Below, piece by piece: positions 1 to 5,450 of a stretch of DNA of 5,580 nt. Below the pieces are notes generated by a model, which worked only from the letters and a program-made list of their open reading frames with translations, did no database searches and was not told where the DNA came from. The stretch lies in assembly GCA_019237355.1 (NCBI GenBank), contig JAFAHH010000811.1, positions 1 through 5,580 on the forward strand. Direction: 5' to 3'. Position numbers and translations under genes: made by a program. Positions within the stretch are counted from its first letter, which is position 1, and each line of letters opens with the position of its first letter. This stretch comes from Acetobacteraceae bacterium (GTDB taxonomy: Bacteria; Pseudomonadota; Alphaproteobacteria; Acetobacterales; Acetobacteraceae).

Positions 1-350
1 CGCTCAAACTCGGCTGCCGCACCAAGCACCTGGAGGGTGAAAATGCCTTGCGGGCTAGCTGTATCAATTGGATCGTGCAGGCTGCGGAAATGTGCCCCCC
101 GAGCGCGTAGCCCCTCGATGACTTCCAGCAAGTGGGAGAGGGACCGGGCAAGGCGGTCGATGCGCACGACCACCAACGTATCCCCTGACCGGATCCCTTC
201 CAGGCAGCGGGATAGCTCGATCCTGCTCCGGCTGCCCCCGGAAGCCTTCTCCTCGAAGATGGTGGTACAGCCTGCAGCCCTGAGCTCGGTGACCTGCCCA
301 TTAGTGTGTTGGTCCTCGGTTGAAACACGAGCATATCCAATCATACCCAT
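1..350 (-). CDS. tnpR: Serine resolvase/invertase, TnpR-like (partial, C-terminus off the left edge)
   Basis: Site-specific serine recombinase of the resolvase/invertase family, which cuts DNA through a serine-phosphate link and resolves cointegrates or plasmid multimers. Reading the minus strand from ATG at 350 gives 116 codons with no stop. The N-terminus MGMIGYARVSTEDQ carries the family signature with catalytic Ser10 (nucleophile) and Arg8. Further in are EKASGGSRSR and VVVRIDRLARS, the latter with the conserved Asp-Arg-Leu-Ala-Arg catalytic arginines, and LEVIEGLRARGAHFRSL, which are all typical of the catalytic domain. The visible end, GAAAEFE, is the start of the long E helix, so the helix-turn-helix DNA-binding domain is missing only because the window ends. 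A second in-frame ATG at 344 could also be the start; neither has a clear Shine-Dalgarno. No matching transposase is visible beside it. It is separate from the tyrosine-recombinase transposon to the right. The symbol is a family-level guess; a plasmid-borne resolvase is the alternative. Confidence 0.9.
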   Translation of the reverse strand, partial: MGMIGYARVSTEDQHTNGQVTELRAAGCTTIFEEKASGGSRSRIELSRCLEGIRSGDTLVVVRIDRLARSLSHLLEVIEGLRARGAHFRSLHDPIDTASPQGIFTLQVLGAAAEFE

Positions 351-366
351 AGGCGAGCACCGAACG

Positions 367-395
367 TTGCGAATACGGCTTGTACACTGTCGCAA
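367..395. promoter_or_regulatory. Imperfect inverted repeat, candidate res subsite for the serine resolvase
   Basis: TTGCGA (367-372) and TCGCAA (390-395) form perfect 6-bp inverted ends around 17 bp that include the palindrome TGTACA (381-386). The 29-bp span is close to the roughly 28-bp subsites bound by Tn3-family resolvase dimers, and it lies 17 bp upstream of the resolvase start. TGTACA is not exactly centred in the repeat, and I could not identify the other two subsites expected of a res site, so this is only a candidate. Confidence 0.3.
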
Positions 396-560
396 GTTGG
401 AAGTAAATGGCCGTTTGCAGACGCGTCCAAAGCAGTGGCCGGTAGCGCCAAGGCTTGAGTTTCCTGGCCTTCTTCCAGGGTCGAATGCCCTTATGGCCCC
501 GGTGCTGGCCGTGGTAGAGCGCCCTGCTAAGCATGGCCGCAAATGTAGTCCACTCACTTT

Positions 561-588
561 CAACTAAACTCCAAGTTAGGTTGAGTTG
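561..588. repeat. Short imperfect inverted repeat
   Basis: CAACTAAAC (561-569) and GTTGAGTTG (580-588) pair at 8 of 9 positions across a 10-bp spacer, and AACTCCAAGTT inside is itself a small dyad. It sits between the divergent resolvase and RHE_PE00001-like genes. It could be an operator or a recombinase site; the sequence does not say which. Confidence 0.3.
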
Positions 589-627
589 GATATTGCGAAG
601 CCTTGATATTCCTGGCATATTATTCTG

Positions 628-1269
628 ATGCAGGACGATTTGATTATGCCGCTCCGCCGGTCAGCTACGGCTGATCCCGCCCTACCAGGCGCTCTCGACC
701 GGGCGTCAGGCGCTATGGCCAAGCTGGATCAGGCACTAGCTTCGCATCCGCTTCAGCCCGCGTTTTTGTACAGAACCAAGCTGGAAGCTGTGCGCCGGCA
801 GGCTGCGGCCGACGGCCAGCGCATCGATGCCTGGCATCTTGCGGCTGTGCTGGAGGGTTTGCGGCTGCGGCTCGACCATGTGCTGCAGGTGTACGATCGC
901 AACACAATTCTCGATGGCGCCCGTAATGCACTGGCCTTGCATCAATGGCTCACTCGGCCGGATGAGGACCAGGAACATAAGATCGCGCGGGCCGGGCAAG
1001 CCCTAAGCGAGGTGAGATCATCGAGTGCTTTGGTCTCAGCGGCATCCCGGTTTTATGAATGGCTGGCTGCCGGCGGCGCACGGTCCCCGATGCGGGCCGC
1101 ACTGATTCGTTATTGGGTGAAGCGTAAGGTGTTCCGGGTGCCTGTACCGATCACCGGGCCTAAGGCGCTCTCATCTGGGTGTGCCTCCCGCATGGCTGTG
1201 ATTTTTTTCGGTAAGGAGCCGGCTTCCGGGCTGATTTTGCCTTTGAGGAGCCGCTTCGTTGCGGAATGA
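628..1269 (+). CDS. RHE_PE00001/DUF1612-like protein, N-terminal fragment truncated by transposon insertion
   Basis: The first 183 codons (to position 1177) read as a genuine, mostly helical protein with Ala/Leu/Arg-rich codon use like its surroundings. They include LEAVRRQAAADGQRIDAWHL, then a segment ending in HALHQWL-like text, then RAALIRYWVKRKVFRVPVPI. From memory this matches the N-terminal half of alphaproteobacterial proteins annotated as RHE_PE00001 family or DUF1612, which normally continue into a C-terminal helix-turn-helix region. Their function is unknown. That C-terminal part is absent. From 1178 the frame enters the transposon's left inverted repeat and adds about 30 unrelated residues before a TGA at 1267-1269. 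The frame opens at ATG 628, but ATG 646 is the better start because AGGA at 632-635 lies about 10 bases upstream. It is likely a non-functional remnant. The reading frame is clear; the family name is less certain. Confidence 0.55.
   Translation: MQDDLIMPLRRSATADPALPGALDRASGAMAKLDQALASHPLQPAFLYRTKLEAVRRQAAADGQRIDAWHLAAVLEGLRLRLDHVLQVYDRNTILDGARNALALHQWLTRPDEDQEHKIARAGQALSEVRSSSALVSAASRFYEWLAAGGARSPMRAALIRYWVKRKVFRVPVPITGPKALSSGCASRMAVIFFGKEPASGLILPLRSRFVAE
1178..1215 (+). repeat. Left terminal inverted repeat (IRL), 38 bp
   Basis: It starts GGTGTGCCTCCCGCA and ends CGGTAAG at the inner side. It matches the reverse complement of 5294-5331 at 31 of 38 positions, with the outer 15 bases identical. 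The length of 38 bp and the TAAG inner end fit Tn3-family termini, where TnpA binds the inner part and cuts at the outer tip. The outer tip interrupts the RHE_PE00001-like gene exactly where that protein stops resembling its family. Confidence 0.88.
1199..1262 (+). repeat. Imperfect direct duplication of the inner left terminus
   Basis: TGATTTT followed 7-8 bases later by AGGAGCC and then GCTTC occurs at 1199-1226 (inner half of IRL and just inside it) and again at 1232-1257. The two copies are 33 bp apart and differ by substitutions and small gaps. It looks like a decayed tandem duplication of the TnpA-binding half of the terminus. No equivalent is seen at the right end. Confidence 0.4.
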
Positions 1270-1286
1270 TCAGTTTATGGCGTGTT

Positions 1287-1320
1287 AACATGGCGTGCAA
1301 CGTGAAATGCGCGCCATGTT
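1287..1320. other. Candidate recombination core site, 13-8-13 inverted repeat
   Basis: AACATGGCGTGCA (1287-1299) and TGCGCGCCATGTT (1308-1320) are inverted copies with one mismatch in 13, separated by the asymmetric 8-bp spacer ACGTGAAA (1300-1307). Two arms of 11-13 bp around a 6-8 bp spacer are the standard strand-exchange site of tyrosine recombinases (Xer, Cre, TnpI). It is the most symmetric pair in the repeat cluster, so it is the best guess for the crossover point. Confidence 0.6.
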
Positions 1321-1368
1321 TTCGGCTAAAGCGCCATATTGCACGCCATAAACACAGCCTCTAACCTA

Positions 1369-1391
1369 GGGGTCGACATGGCGTGCAATAC
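1369..1391 (+). repeat. 23-bp direct repeat, left copy
   Basis: The segment beginning GGGGTCGACATGGCG and ending GCAATAC is identical to 5271-5293. It contains a recombinase-type motif (1378-1388) and lies 5 bp before the recombinase start codon. The internal GTCGAC is a palindrome. The two copies are 3902 bp apart in the same orientation and bracket the whole recombinase-transposase operon. Confidence 0.85.
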
Positions 1392-1396
1392 AGCCG

Positions 1397-2314
1397 ATGG
1401 AAGCCTCGCCGGCCTGGCTGCAGACTTTTCTTGACCGTCTGGCCGCCGACGATCTGTCGGCGGCCACCCGCCGCGGCTACCGCTACGATCTCCTGCAGTT
1501 CGTCAAATGGTACGCGGCCCTGAACAACGCGTCCCCAGAATTGGCGCAAGTGACCGAGCACGACCTGATCGCCTGGCGGCAGCACATGCTCAAGCGCGGC
1601 GGTCTTAAGGCGGCTTCCATCAACCGCCGGCTGGAAGCGGTGCGTCGCTTGCTGCGCTGGGCCGAAGGTTGCGGCGCCGTGACGCGCAACGTCGCCCTCC
1701 AGGTGAAATCGGTTCGGGTCATCCGCGAGGGCCAGCCGCTCGGGTTGACGGCGGCCGAGGTGCATGGGCTGTTGCGCGCCGCCGGCGAAAGCTCGCATGG
1801 GCTGGCACGGCGCAATTACGCCCTTGTCCAACTGATGCTGCAGACCGGATTGCGGATCGGCGAAGTGGCGGTGCTTCGTCGCAGCGACATCGTTCTTCGC
1901 GACCGCGCCGGCACAGTGCGCGTGCGCAGCGGCAAAGGCCTCAAGGAGCGGGTGGTGCCTCTGAACGCGACGGCACGGCGGGCTTTGCGTCAACTCCTGG
2001 AGCAGGATCCTGGCGCGGCGCCCGGGGCCGCGGTGTTCCAGTCGGGGCGCAACGCAAGCATGCCGGTGCGCTCAATCCAGAACGTCATTGCGGCGCTGGC
2101 GCGGCGGGCCAAGCTCAATAGTCCCGGCATTTCCGCCCATAGCCTGCGCCATACTTTTGCCCTCGCCTGGCTCCGGCAGCATCCGCACCGGCTCATCGAG
2201 CTGTCGCAATTGCTGGGCCACGAAAGTCTCGACACCACTGCCGTCTATACACGTGCCTCGGCCGCCGATTTGGCGCGCGGCATCGAACAAACGCCGTTCA
2301 ATCTCGACGGCTGA
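1397..2314 (+). CDS. Tyrosine recombinase (TnpI/XerC-D-like) of the transposon
   Basis: 305-residue phage-integrase-family recombinase, the usual size for Xer/TnpI proteins. Residues about 1-100 form the SAM-like core-binding domain (for example AATRRGYRYDLLQFVKWY). Residues about 112-290 form the catalytic domain with a complete active site: Arg153 (TGLRIGE), Lys180 (SGKGLKER), His248 and Arg251 (SAHSLRHTF), His275 (LLGHESLDTT) and nucleophile Tyr284 (AVYTR). It cuts and rejoins DNA through a 3'-phosphotyrosine link. Its position between a repeat cluster and tnpA implies that it resolves transposition cointegrates, as TnpI does. ATG 1397 is chosen because the frame is closed by a TAG at 1367-1369 and has no other ATG or GTG before it. 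The Shine-Dalgarno is very weak. An out-of-frame ATG at 1378 opens an 18-codon frame overlapping this start. The stop lies 1 base before the tnpA start. Family certain; exact subfamily not resolved. Confidence 0.93.
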   Translation: MEASPAWLQTFLDRLAADDLSAATRRGYRYDLLQFVKWYAALNNASPELAQVTEHDLIAWRQHMLKRGGLKAASINRRLEAVRRLLRWAEGCGAVTRNVALQVKSVRVIREGQPLGLTAAEVHGLLRAAGESSHGLARRNYALVQLMLQTGLRIGEVAVLRRSDIVLRDRAGTVRVRSGKGLKERVVPLNATARRALRQLLEQDPGAAPGAAVFQSGRNASMPVRSIQNVIAALARRAKLNSPGISAHSLRHTFALAWLRQHPHRLIELSQLLGHESLDTTAVYTRASAADLARGIEQTPFNLDG

Positions 2315-2315
2315 C

Positions 2316-5240
2316 ATGCTCGACGCCGCACGAGACGAGATCGATCTTGATTCGCTGCTTCGCGACTGGTCGCTCGCCCAGGGCGATTTGCGGGAAATTC
2401 AGCGCGCGCGAGGTCCAGGCCGCCTGTGGACCGCGCTGCATTTGTGCAGCTTGCGCCGAACCGGACGTTTCGTCGACGACCTGGAACGCGTTCCCCAAGA
2501 GGCCGTCGTGCATCTCGCCGGGCAAATCGGCATCGAAGCGCCGACCCGCCTGCAATTTCTTGAGCGACAGGCAACCGACAGCGCCATTCGCGCGCGGGTG
2601 CGCGAACATTTGGGATTCGTGCCATTCTCGGCGGACGCCGAACGCCGCTTGATGGACAGCCTCGCCGATCTGGCTCTCGATAGTCCCAGGGCTGCCGAAC
2701 TGGTGGAGCGGGCGGAATCGCTGTTGCTCGCCTCGCGAATCGTGCTTCCCGCCCGCGCGGCGCTGGAGCGCCTGGCGTCATCGCTGAACCGGCGGGCTCT
2801 CGAGGCTCTGTTTATGCGCATCGCCGCACGCTTCCCGGCATCCGCCCGTGCAGCCTTTGATCGCCTAGCCGGCAACCCGAGTGATGATTCGCAAGAGGCG
2901 CGGGCAAGGATAGGCCGCTACCGGACGCCATTAGCCAGTTCGATGGGACGCTTCACGCGCGCTGCCAGCGAGCGGCTGAAGGAGATCAACCTTCTGCTTC
3001 GCGACCTGCCCGACCTCAGCGATATCCCGCCTCCGGTCATGCGACAGCTCGCGCAGCTTTGCCAACGTTACGATGGTCACGCGCTGCGGCGTTTCCCCGC
3101 CGACAAGCGCCACAGCCTGATCGCCTGTTATCTTCTGGCCCGCCGGCAAGGACTCCTGGACGACATGGTCCAGGCTCACGACAATCACATGACCGGCCTG
3201 ATGCGCCGCGCCCGGCACGCGGCCGAAGCTGAAGCCAGACAGCTCCGTCAGGCGACGGAAGCCGGACTGGTCACCTTGATCGACACCGGCGAGGCGGTGC
3301 TTGCCGGCGATCGCGAGGAATCCGTAGCCGGCTTGCGTGAGCGGATCGGCGCCGAGCGCCTGCAAAGCGCGTTGACCGCTTGTCGCGCCATTGCGTCCAA
3401 CGACGCTCGCGGCGTGGCCGATGCCGTGATCGCGCGCTATCCTGATTTGCGCAAATCTCTGCCAGCATTTTGGTCTCTGCCGTTCGCGTCGGAAACGGGA
3501 CGCGATGATTTGCTAAAGGCCATCGACATAATCCGCCGCCTTGATCAAGGCGCGCTCAAAAACCTGCCCGAAAATGTTTCAACTGATTTTGTTCCCGCGG
3601 GCTGGCAAAAAATCTTGCGCGATGAGCGCGGCCGCCTGCGGCGCTCGGTGTGGGAAACCGCGCTAGCGATCGCCGTCCGCGACGCGCTGCGGTCAGGCGA
3701 CCTCTGCCTGCCTCTCAGCCGTCAGCACGCCGGCTTTTGGTCTCTGGTTCTTGATGAGCACTTGTGGGCAAATTCGCGCGCTGCCTGCTATGCCGATCTC
3801 CGATTGACTGATCGGCCAGCCGACCATCTCGCCCAGTTGGCGCGCGAAATCGGCGACGCCGCTGCGGCATTCCTCCAAGGCTTGGACGCCAACTGCTTCG
3901 CGCGGATCGATCAGGGCAAATTGAGTCTGCGCCGCCCCGATGCGCTCGCCGTAACGCCCGAGCTGCGTTCCTTGCGGCGGCTGATCGAGAGCCGGATGCC
4001 GCGGATCCGGCTCGAGGACATTCTGCTGGATGTCGACCGGCGCTGCGGTTTCACCCGCGCTTTCCGGCCGCTCGCCGGCTACGAGCCGCGCAACGCGGAC
4101 ACTTACAGAGTTCTGCTCGCCACCTTGATCGCGCACGGCACAAATCTGGGCCTGACCGCGATGGGCGACAGCGTTGAGCAGGTCACGGGGGCGGATCTGC
4201 AGCATGCCTCCCGCTGGCTCGTGCGCGACCCCACCCTGAAAGCCGCCAATGCGTTGATCATTGAACATCACCACCGCTTGCCGTTCGCCGCAGTCTGGGG
4301 AGACGGCCGGCTTTCTTCCTCCGATGGCCAACGCTTCGCCGCGCCGCCCAGCGCCCTCATCGGCGCCTATCATCCGCGGTACTTCGGCTATTACGACCGC
4401 GCCATCAGCATCTACAGCCATCTCAGCGACCGGCTTGGCGTCTTCGGCACTCAGGTGATCTCCTGCGCGCCGCGGGAAGCCACCTATGTGCTCACCGGCA
4501 TTCTCGACAATGACACCAGCATCGATCCGGAGATGCACACGACGGACACGCATGGCTTCACCGAAGCATTGTGGGGCTTATGCCATTTGCTCGGCATCGA
4601 TTTCATGCCGCGCCTCAAAGACCTTGCTGATCAGCGGCTGTGGCAGCTCGGCGATTGCCGGATTCCCGACTCGCTCGCCGGCTTATTTGCCGGCAACGCC
4701 GATGCGGTCGCGATCACCGAACAATGGGATCAACTGGTCCGCATCGCAGCGTCAATGAAGGCCCGCACCGCGCCGGCCCACGTCGTTCTGCAACGGCTTA
4801 CTTCCAGTGGTCCATCGGACCGTGTCGCCAAAGCGCTCGCCGCCCTCGGCCGGTTGGTGAAGAGTCGCAACATCCTGCGCTATTTGTATGACGAGCCGCT
4901 TCGGTTCCGCATCCAGACTCAGCTCAATCGCGGCGAAGCGCGGCATGGCTTGGCCAGGTGGCTGTTCTTCGCCAATCAGGGCGAGTTTCGCACGTCCGAT
5001 TATGAAATGATCATGAATAAGGCGAGCTGCCTCAGCCTGCTGTCCAACTCCGTCGTCCTATGGAATACGATCCAAGTCGAGCGGATCATCGCCGAACTGC
5101 GCGCCAGCGGGACAGCCATCCGCGACGACGATCTGGCGCATGTATGGCCGCTGCAGCGCCGTCACATTACCCCAAACGGCGTCTATTTCGCGAACCGCAC
5201 CATGCCCGCTTTCGTTCTGCCCGACCCCGTCGAAACCTGA
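2316..5240 (+). CDS. tnpA: Tn3-family transposase TnpA, full length
   Basis: 974-residue DDE transposase, the normal length for Tn3-family TnpA. It catalyses replicative transposition to a cointegrate by cutting at the 38-bp IR ends. The N-terminal 160 residues look like the DUF4158 region (LWTALHLCSLRRTGRF at about 37-52, then IRARVREHLGFVPFS). A long helical middle follows. The catalytic C-terminal half starts near RMPRIRLEDILLDVD. Acidic candidates are Asp663 or Asp670 (WGDG, SSSDGQRF), Asp744 (HTTDTHGFTE) and Glu874 (LNRGEARHGLAR). The 130-residue spacing between the last two agrees with what I recall for Tn4430 TnpA. LLSNSVVLWNT (908-918) and the final RRHITPNGVYF are also typical. The frame is open upstream to 2088, but ATG 2316 is chosen because it follows the recombinase stop by 1 base and gives the normal N-terminus. 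There is no Shine-Dalgarno, so translation is probably coupled. No frameshift or lost catalytic residue is seen. Confidence 0.96.
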   Translation: MLDAARDEIDLDSLLRDWSLAQGDLREIQRARGPGRLWTALHLCSLRRTGRFVDDLERVPQEAVVHLAGQIGIEAPTRLQFLERQATDSAIRARVREHLGFVPFSADAERRLMDSLADLALDSPRAAELVERAESLLLASRIVLPARAALERLASSLNRRALEALFMRIAARFPASARAAFDRLAGNPSDDSQEARARIGRYRTPLASSMGRFTRAASERLKEINLLLRDLPDLSDIPPPVMRQLAQLCQRYDGHALRRFPADKRHSLIACYLLARRQGLLDDMVQAHDNHMTGLMRRARHAAEAEARQLRQATEAGLVTLIDTGEAVLAGDREESVAGLRERIGAERLQSALTACRAIASNDARGVADAVIARYPDLRKSLPAFWSLPFASETGRDDLLKAIDIIRRLDQGALKNLPENVSTDFVPAGWQKILRDERGRLRRSVWETALAIAVRDALRSGDLCLPLSRQHAGFWSLVLDEHLWANSRAACYADLRLTDRPADHLAQLAREIGDAAAAFLQGLDANCFARIDQGKLSLRRPDALAVTPELRSLRRLIESRMPRIRLEDILLDVDRRCGFTRAFRPLAGYEPRNADTYRVLLATLIAHGTNLGLTAMGDSVEQVTGADLQHASRWLVRDPTLKAANALIIEHHHRLPFAAVWGDGRLSSSDGQRFAAPPSALIGAYHPRYFGYYDRAISIYSHLSDRLGVFGTQVISCAPREATYVLTGILDNDTSIDPEMHTTDTHGFTEALWGLCHLLGIDFMPRLKDLADQRLWQLGDCRIPDSLAGLFAGNADAVAITEQWDQLVRIAASMKARTAPAHVVLQRLTSSGPSDRVAKALAALGRLVKSRNILRYLYDEPLRFRIQTQLNRGEARHGLARWLFFANQGEFRTSDYEMIMNKASCLSLLSNSVVLWNTIQVERIIAELRASGTAIRDDDLAHVWPLQRRHITPNGVYFANRTMPAFVLPDPVET

Positions 5241-5278
5241 TCGACCCGACTCCGCCGGGAGGGCTAGGCGGGGGTCGA
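5241..5278 (+). terminator. Hairpin immediately after tnpA, possible terminator
   Basis: TCGACCC (5241-5247) pairs with GGGTCGA (5272-5278), and CCGCC (5252-5256) pairs with GGCGG (5267-5271). This gives a 12-bp GC-rich stem with a 4-base bulge on the 5' side and a 10-base loop. It begins at the base after the tnpA stop. No T-run follows, so it is not a classical intrinsic terminator. It may end or protect the transcript, or shield the right terminus from transcription. Its 3' arm overlaps the right copy of the 23-bp repeat. Confidence 0.45.
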
Positions 5279-5293
5279 CATGGCGTGCAATAC
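5271..5293 (+). repeat. 23-bp direct repeat, right copy, abutting the right IR
   Basis: It is identical to 1369-1391 and includes the motif ATGGCGTGCAA at 5280-5290. It ends at the base before the right terminal inverted repeat. If the motif binds the tyrosine recombinase, the protein would sit next to TnpA at this end. No equivalent copy adjoins the left IR, where the nearest motif is about 60 bp further inside. Confidence 0.85.
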
Positions 5294-5331
5294 GCTACCG
5301 TATAAAATCGCAGTCTTGCGGGAGGCACACC
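5294..5331 (-). repeat. Right terminal inverted repeat (IRR), 38 bp
   Basis: Read inward on the minus strand it begins GGTGTGCCTCCCGCA, identical to the left terminus for 15 bases, and matches it at 31 of 38 positions overall. Differences are at repeat positions 16, 18, 22, 29, 31, 37 and 38. The DUF2721 gene fragment begins at the next base outward. Confidence 0.88.
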
Positions 5332-5333
5332 TA

Positions 5334-5347
5334 CTGTTGCGCAACAG
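5334..5347. repeat. 14-bp perfect palindrome next to the transposon end
   Basis: CTGTTGCGCAACAG is a perfect dyad located 2 bp outside the right IR, inside the former DUF2721 coding sequence. A second dyad, CTGTACAG, follows at 5353-5360. These may be chance products of coding sequence or part of the insertion target. Confidence 0.5.
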
Positions 5348-5450
5348 CTCGGCTGTACAGTCGGCGCGGCCGGCTATCCGCGTAAGGCGTGCGTTGAAGA
5401 CATTGAGCAGACCGCTAACTCCGGTGAGCAAGAACACCGGCGTGAGCGCC

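Larger units (their letters stand above)
351..627. other. Intergenic stretch upstream of the resolvase, no convincing gene
   Basis: This 277-bp gap lies between two divergent genes. The frames open across it give low-complexity Trp/Arg/Tyr-rich or Pro/Arg-rich proteins with no family resemblance. It contains two imperfect inverted repeats (367-395 and 561-588) and the word TTGCGAA at 367-373 and 593-599. In Tn3-like systems the res site and the tnpR promoter lie directly upstream of tnpR, so this gap is where they would be expected. I could not pick a promoter with confidence. Confidence 0.5.
1273..1391. promoter_or_regulatory. Putative internal resolution site (recombinase-binding repeat cluster)
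   Basis: Six copies of an ATGGCGTGCAA-type motif lie in about 119 bp just upstream of the tyrosine recombinase. Plus strand: 1277-1287 (ATGGCGTGTTA), 1290-1300 and 1378-1388. Minus strand: 1307-1317 (ATGGCGCGCAT), 1331-1337 (partial, ATGGCGC) and 1339-1349. The outer pairs form a larger dyad: GTTTATGGCGTG at 1273 on the plus strand is mirrored by the same word read from 1353 on the minus strand, each followed by ATGGCG. Clusters of inverted core repeats plus directly repeated accessory motifs upstream of tnpI define the roughly 116-bp IRS of Tn4430, and this matches in place, size and logic. A weak promoter may overlap it (TTGCAC at 1340-1345, TAACCT at 1362-1367, 16-bp spacing), so the recombinase could repress itself. 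The function is inferred. Confidence 0.65.
1178..5331 (+). mobile_element. Tn3-family transposon with tyrosine recombinase and transposase (complete-looking, 4154 bp)
   Basis: The element is bounded by 38-bp inverted repeats at 1178-1215 and 5294-5331 (31 of 38 identical). It carries a recombinase-site cluster, a tyrosine recombinase, a full-length Tn3-type transposase and nothing else. A tyrosine recombinase directly upstream of tnpA, with a repeat cluster before it, is the arrangement of Tn4430 and Tn5401, which use TnpI and an internal resolution site in place of a serine resolvase. Both proteins keep all expected catalytic residues, so the element may be active. The flanking 5-mers are ATCTG (1173-1177) and TACTG (5332-5336), so there is no exact target duplication. 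The flanks belong to two unrelated truncated genes, which suggests rearrangement after insertion. The IRs begin GGTGTGCC rather than the usual GGGG. Confidence 0.88.

Noticed and set aside
37..567. 176-codon open frame on the plus strand
   Set aside because: It is antisense to the serine resolvase for most of its length, is Arg/Pro/Ser-rich and resembles no protein family. It is a shadow of the resolvase.
301..618. 105-codon open frame on the minus strand upstream of the resolvase
   Set aside because: It overlaps the resolvase N-terminus in another frame, has an unusual Trp/Tyr/Arg-rich composition and shows no recognisable domain. It could be a small unknown gene but nothing supports it.
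1268..1391. CRISPR array
   Set aside because: The repeats are 11-13 bp, occur on both strands with irregular spacing of 12-40 bp, and lie upstream of a recombinase. This fits recombinase sites, not CRISPR.
1361..1993. 210-codon open frame on the minus strand
   Set aside because: It is antisense to the tyrosine recombinase, whose conserved active-site residues are all on the plus strand.
2088..2315. Upstream extension of the transposase frame (76 extra codons)
   Set aside because: It overlaps the catalytic C-terminus of the tyrosine recombinase in another frame. The usual TnpA N-terminus and length are obtained from ATG 2316.
3693..4553. 286-codon open frame on the minus strand
   Set aside because: It is antisense to the conserved catalytic region of TnpA and arises from GC-rich codon bias. 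No family resemblance.
1369..5293. The 23-bp GGGGTC... direct repeats as transposon ends
   Set aside because: They start with the Tn3-like GGGG but are in direct, not inverted, orientation. True 38-bp inverted repeats exist further out at 1178-1215 and 5294-5331, so these are internal motifs.
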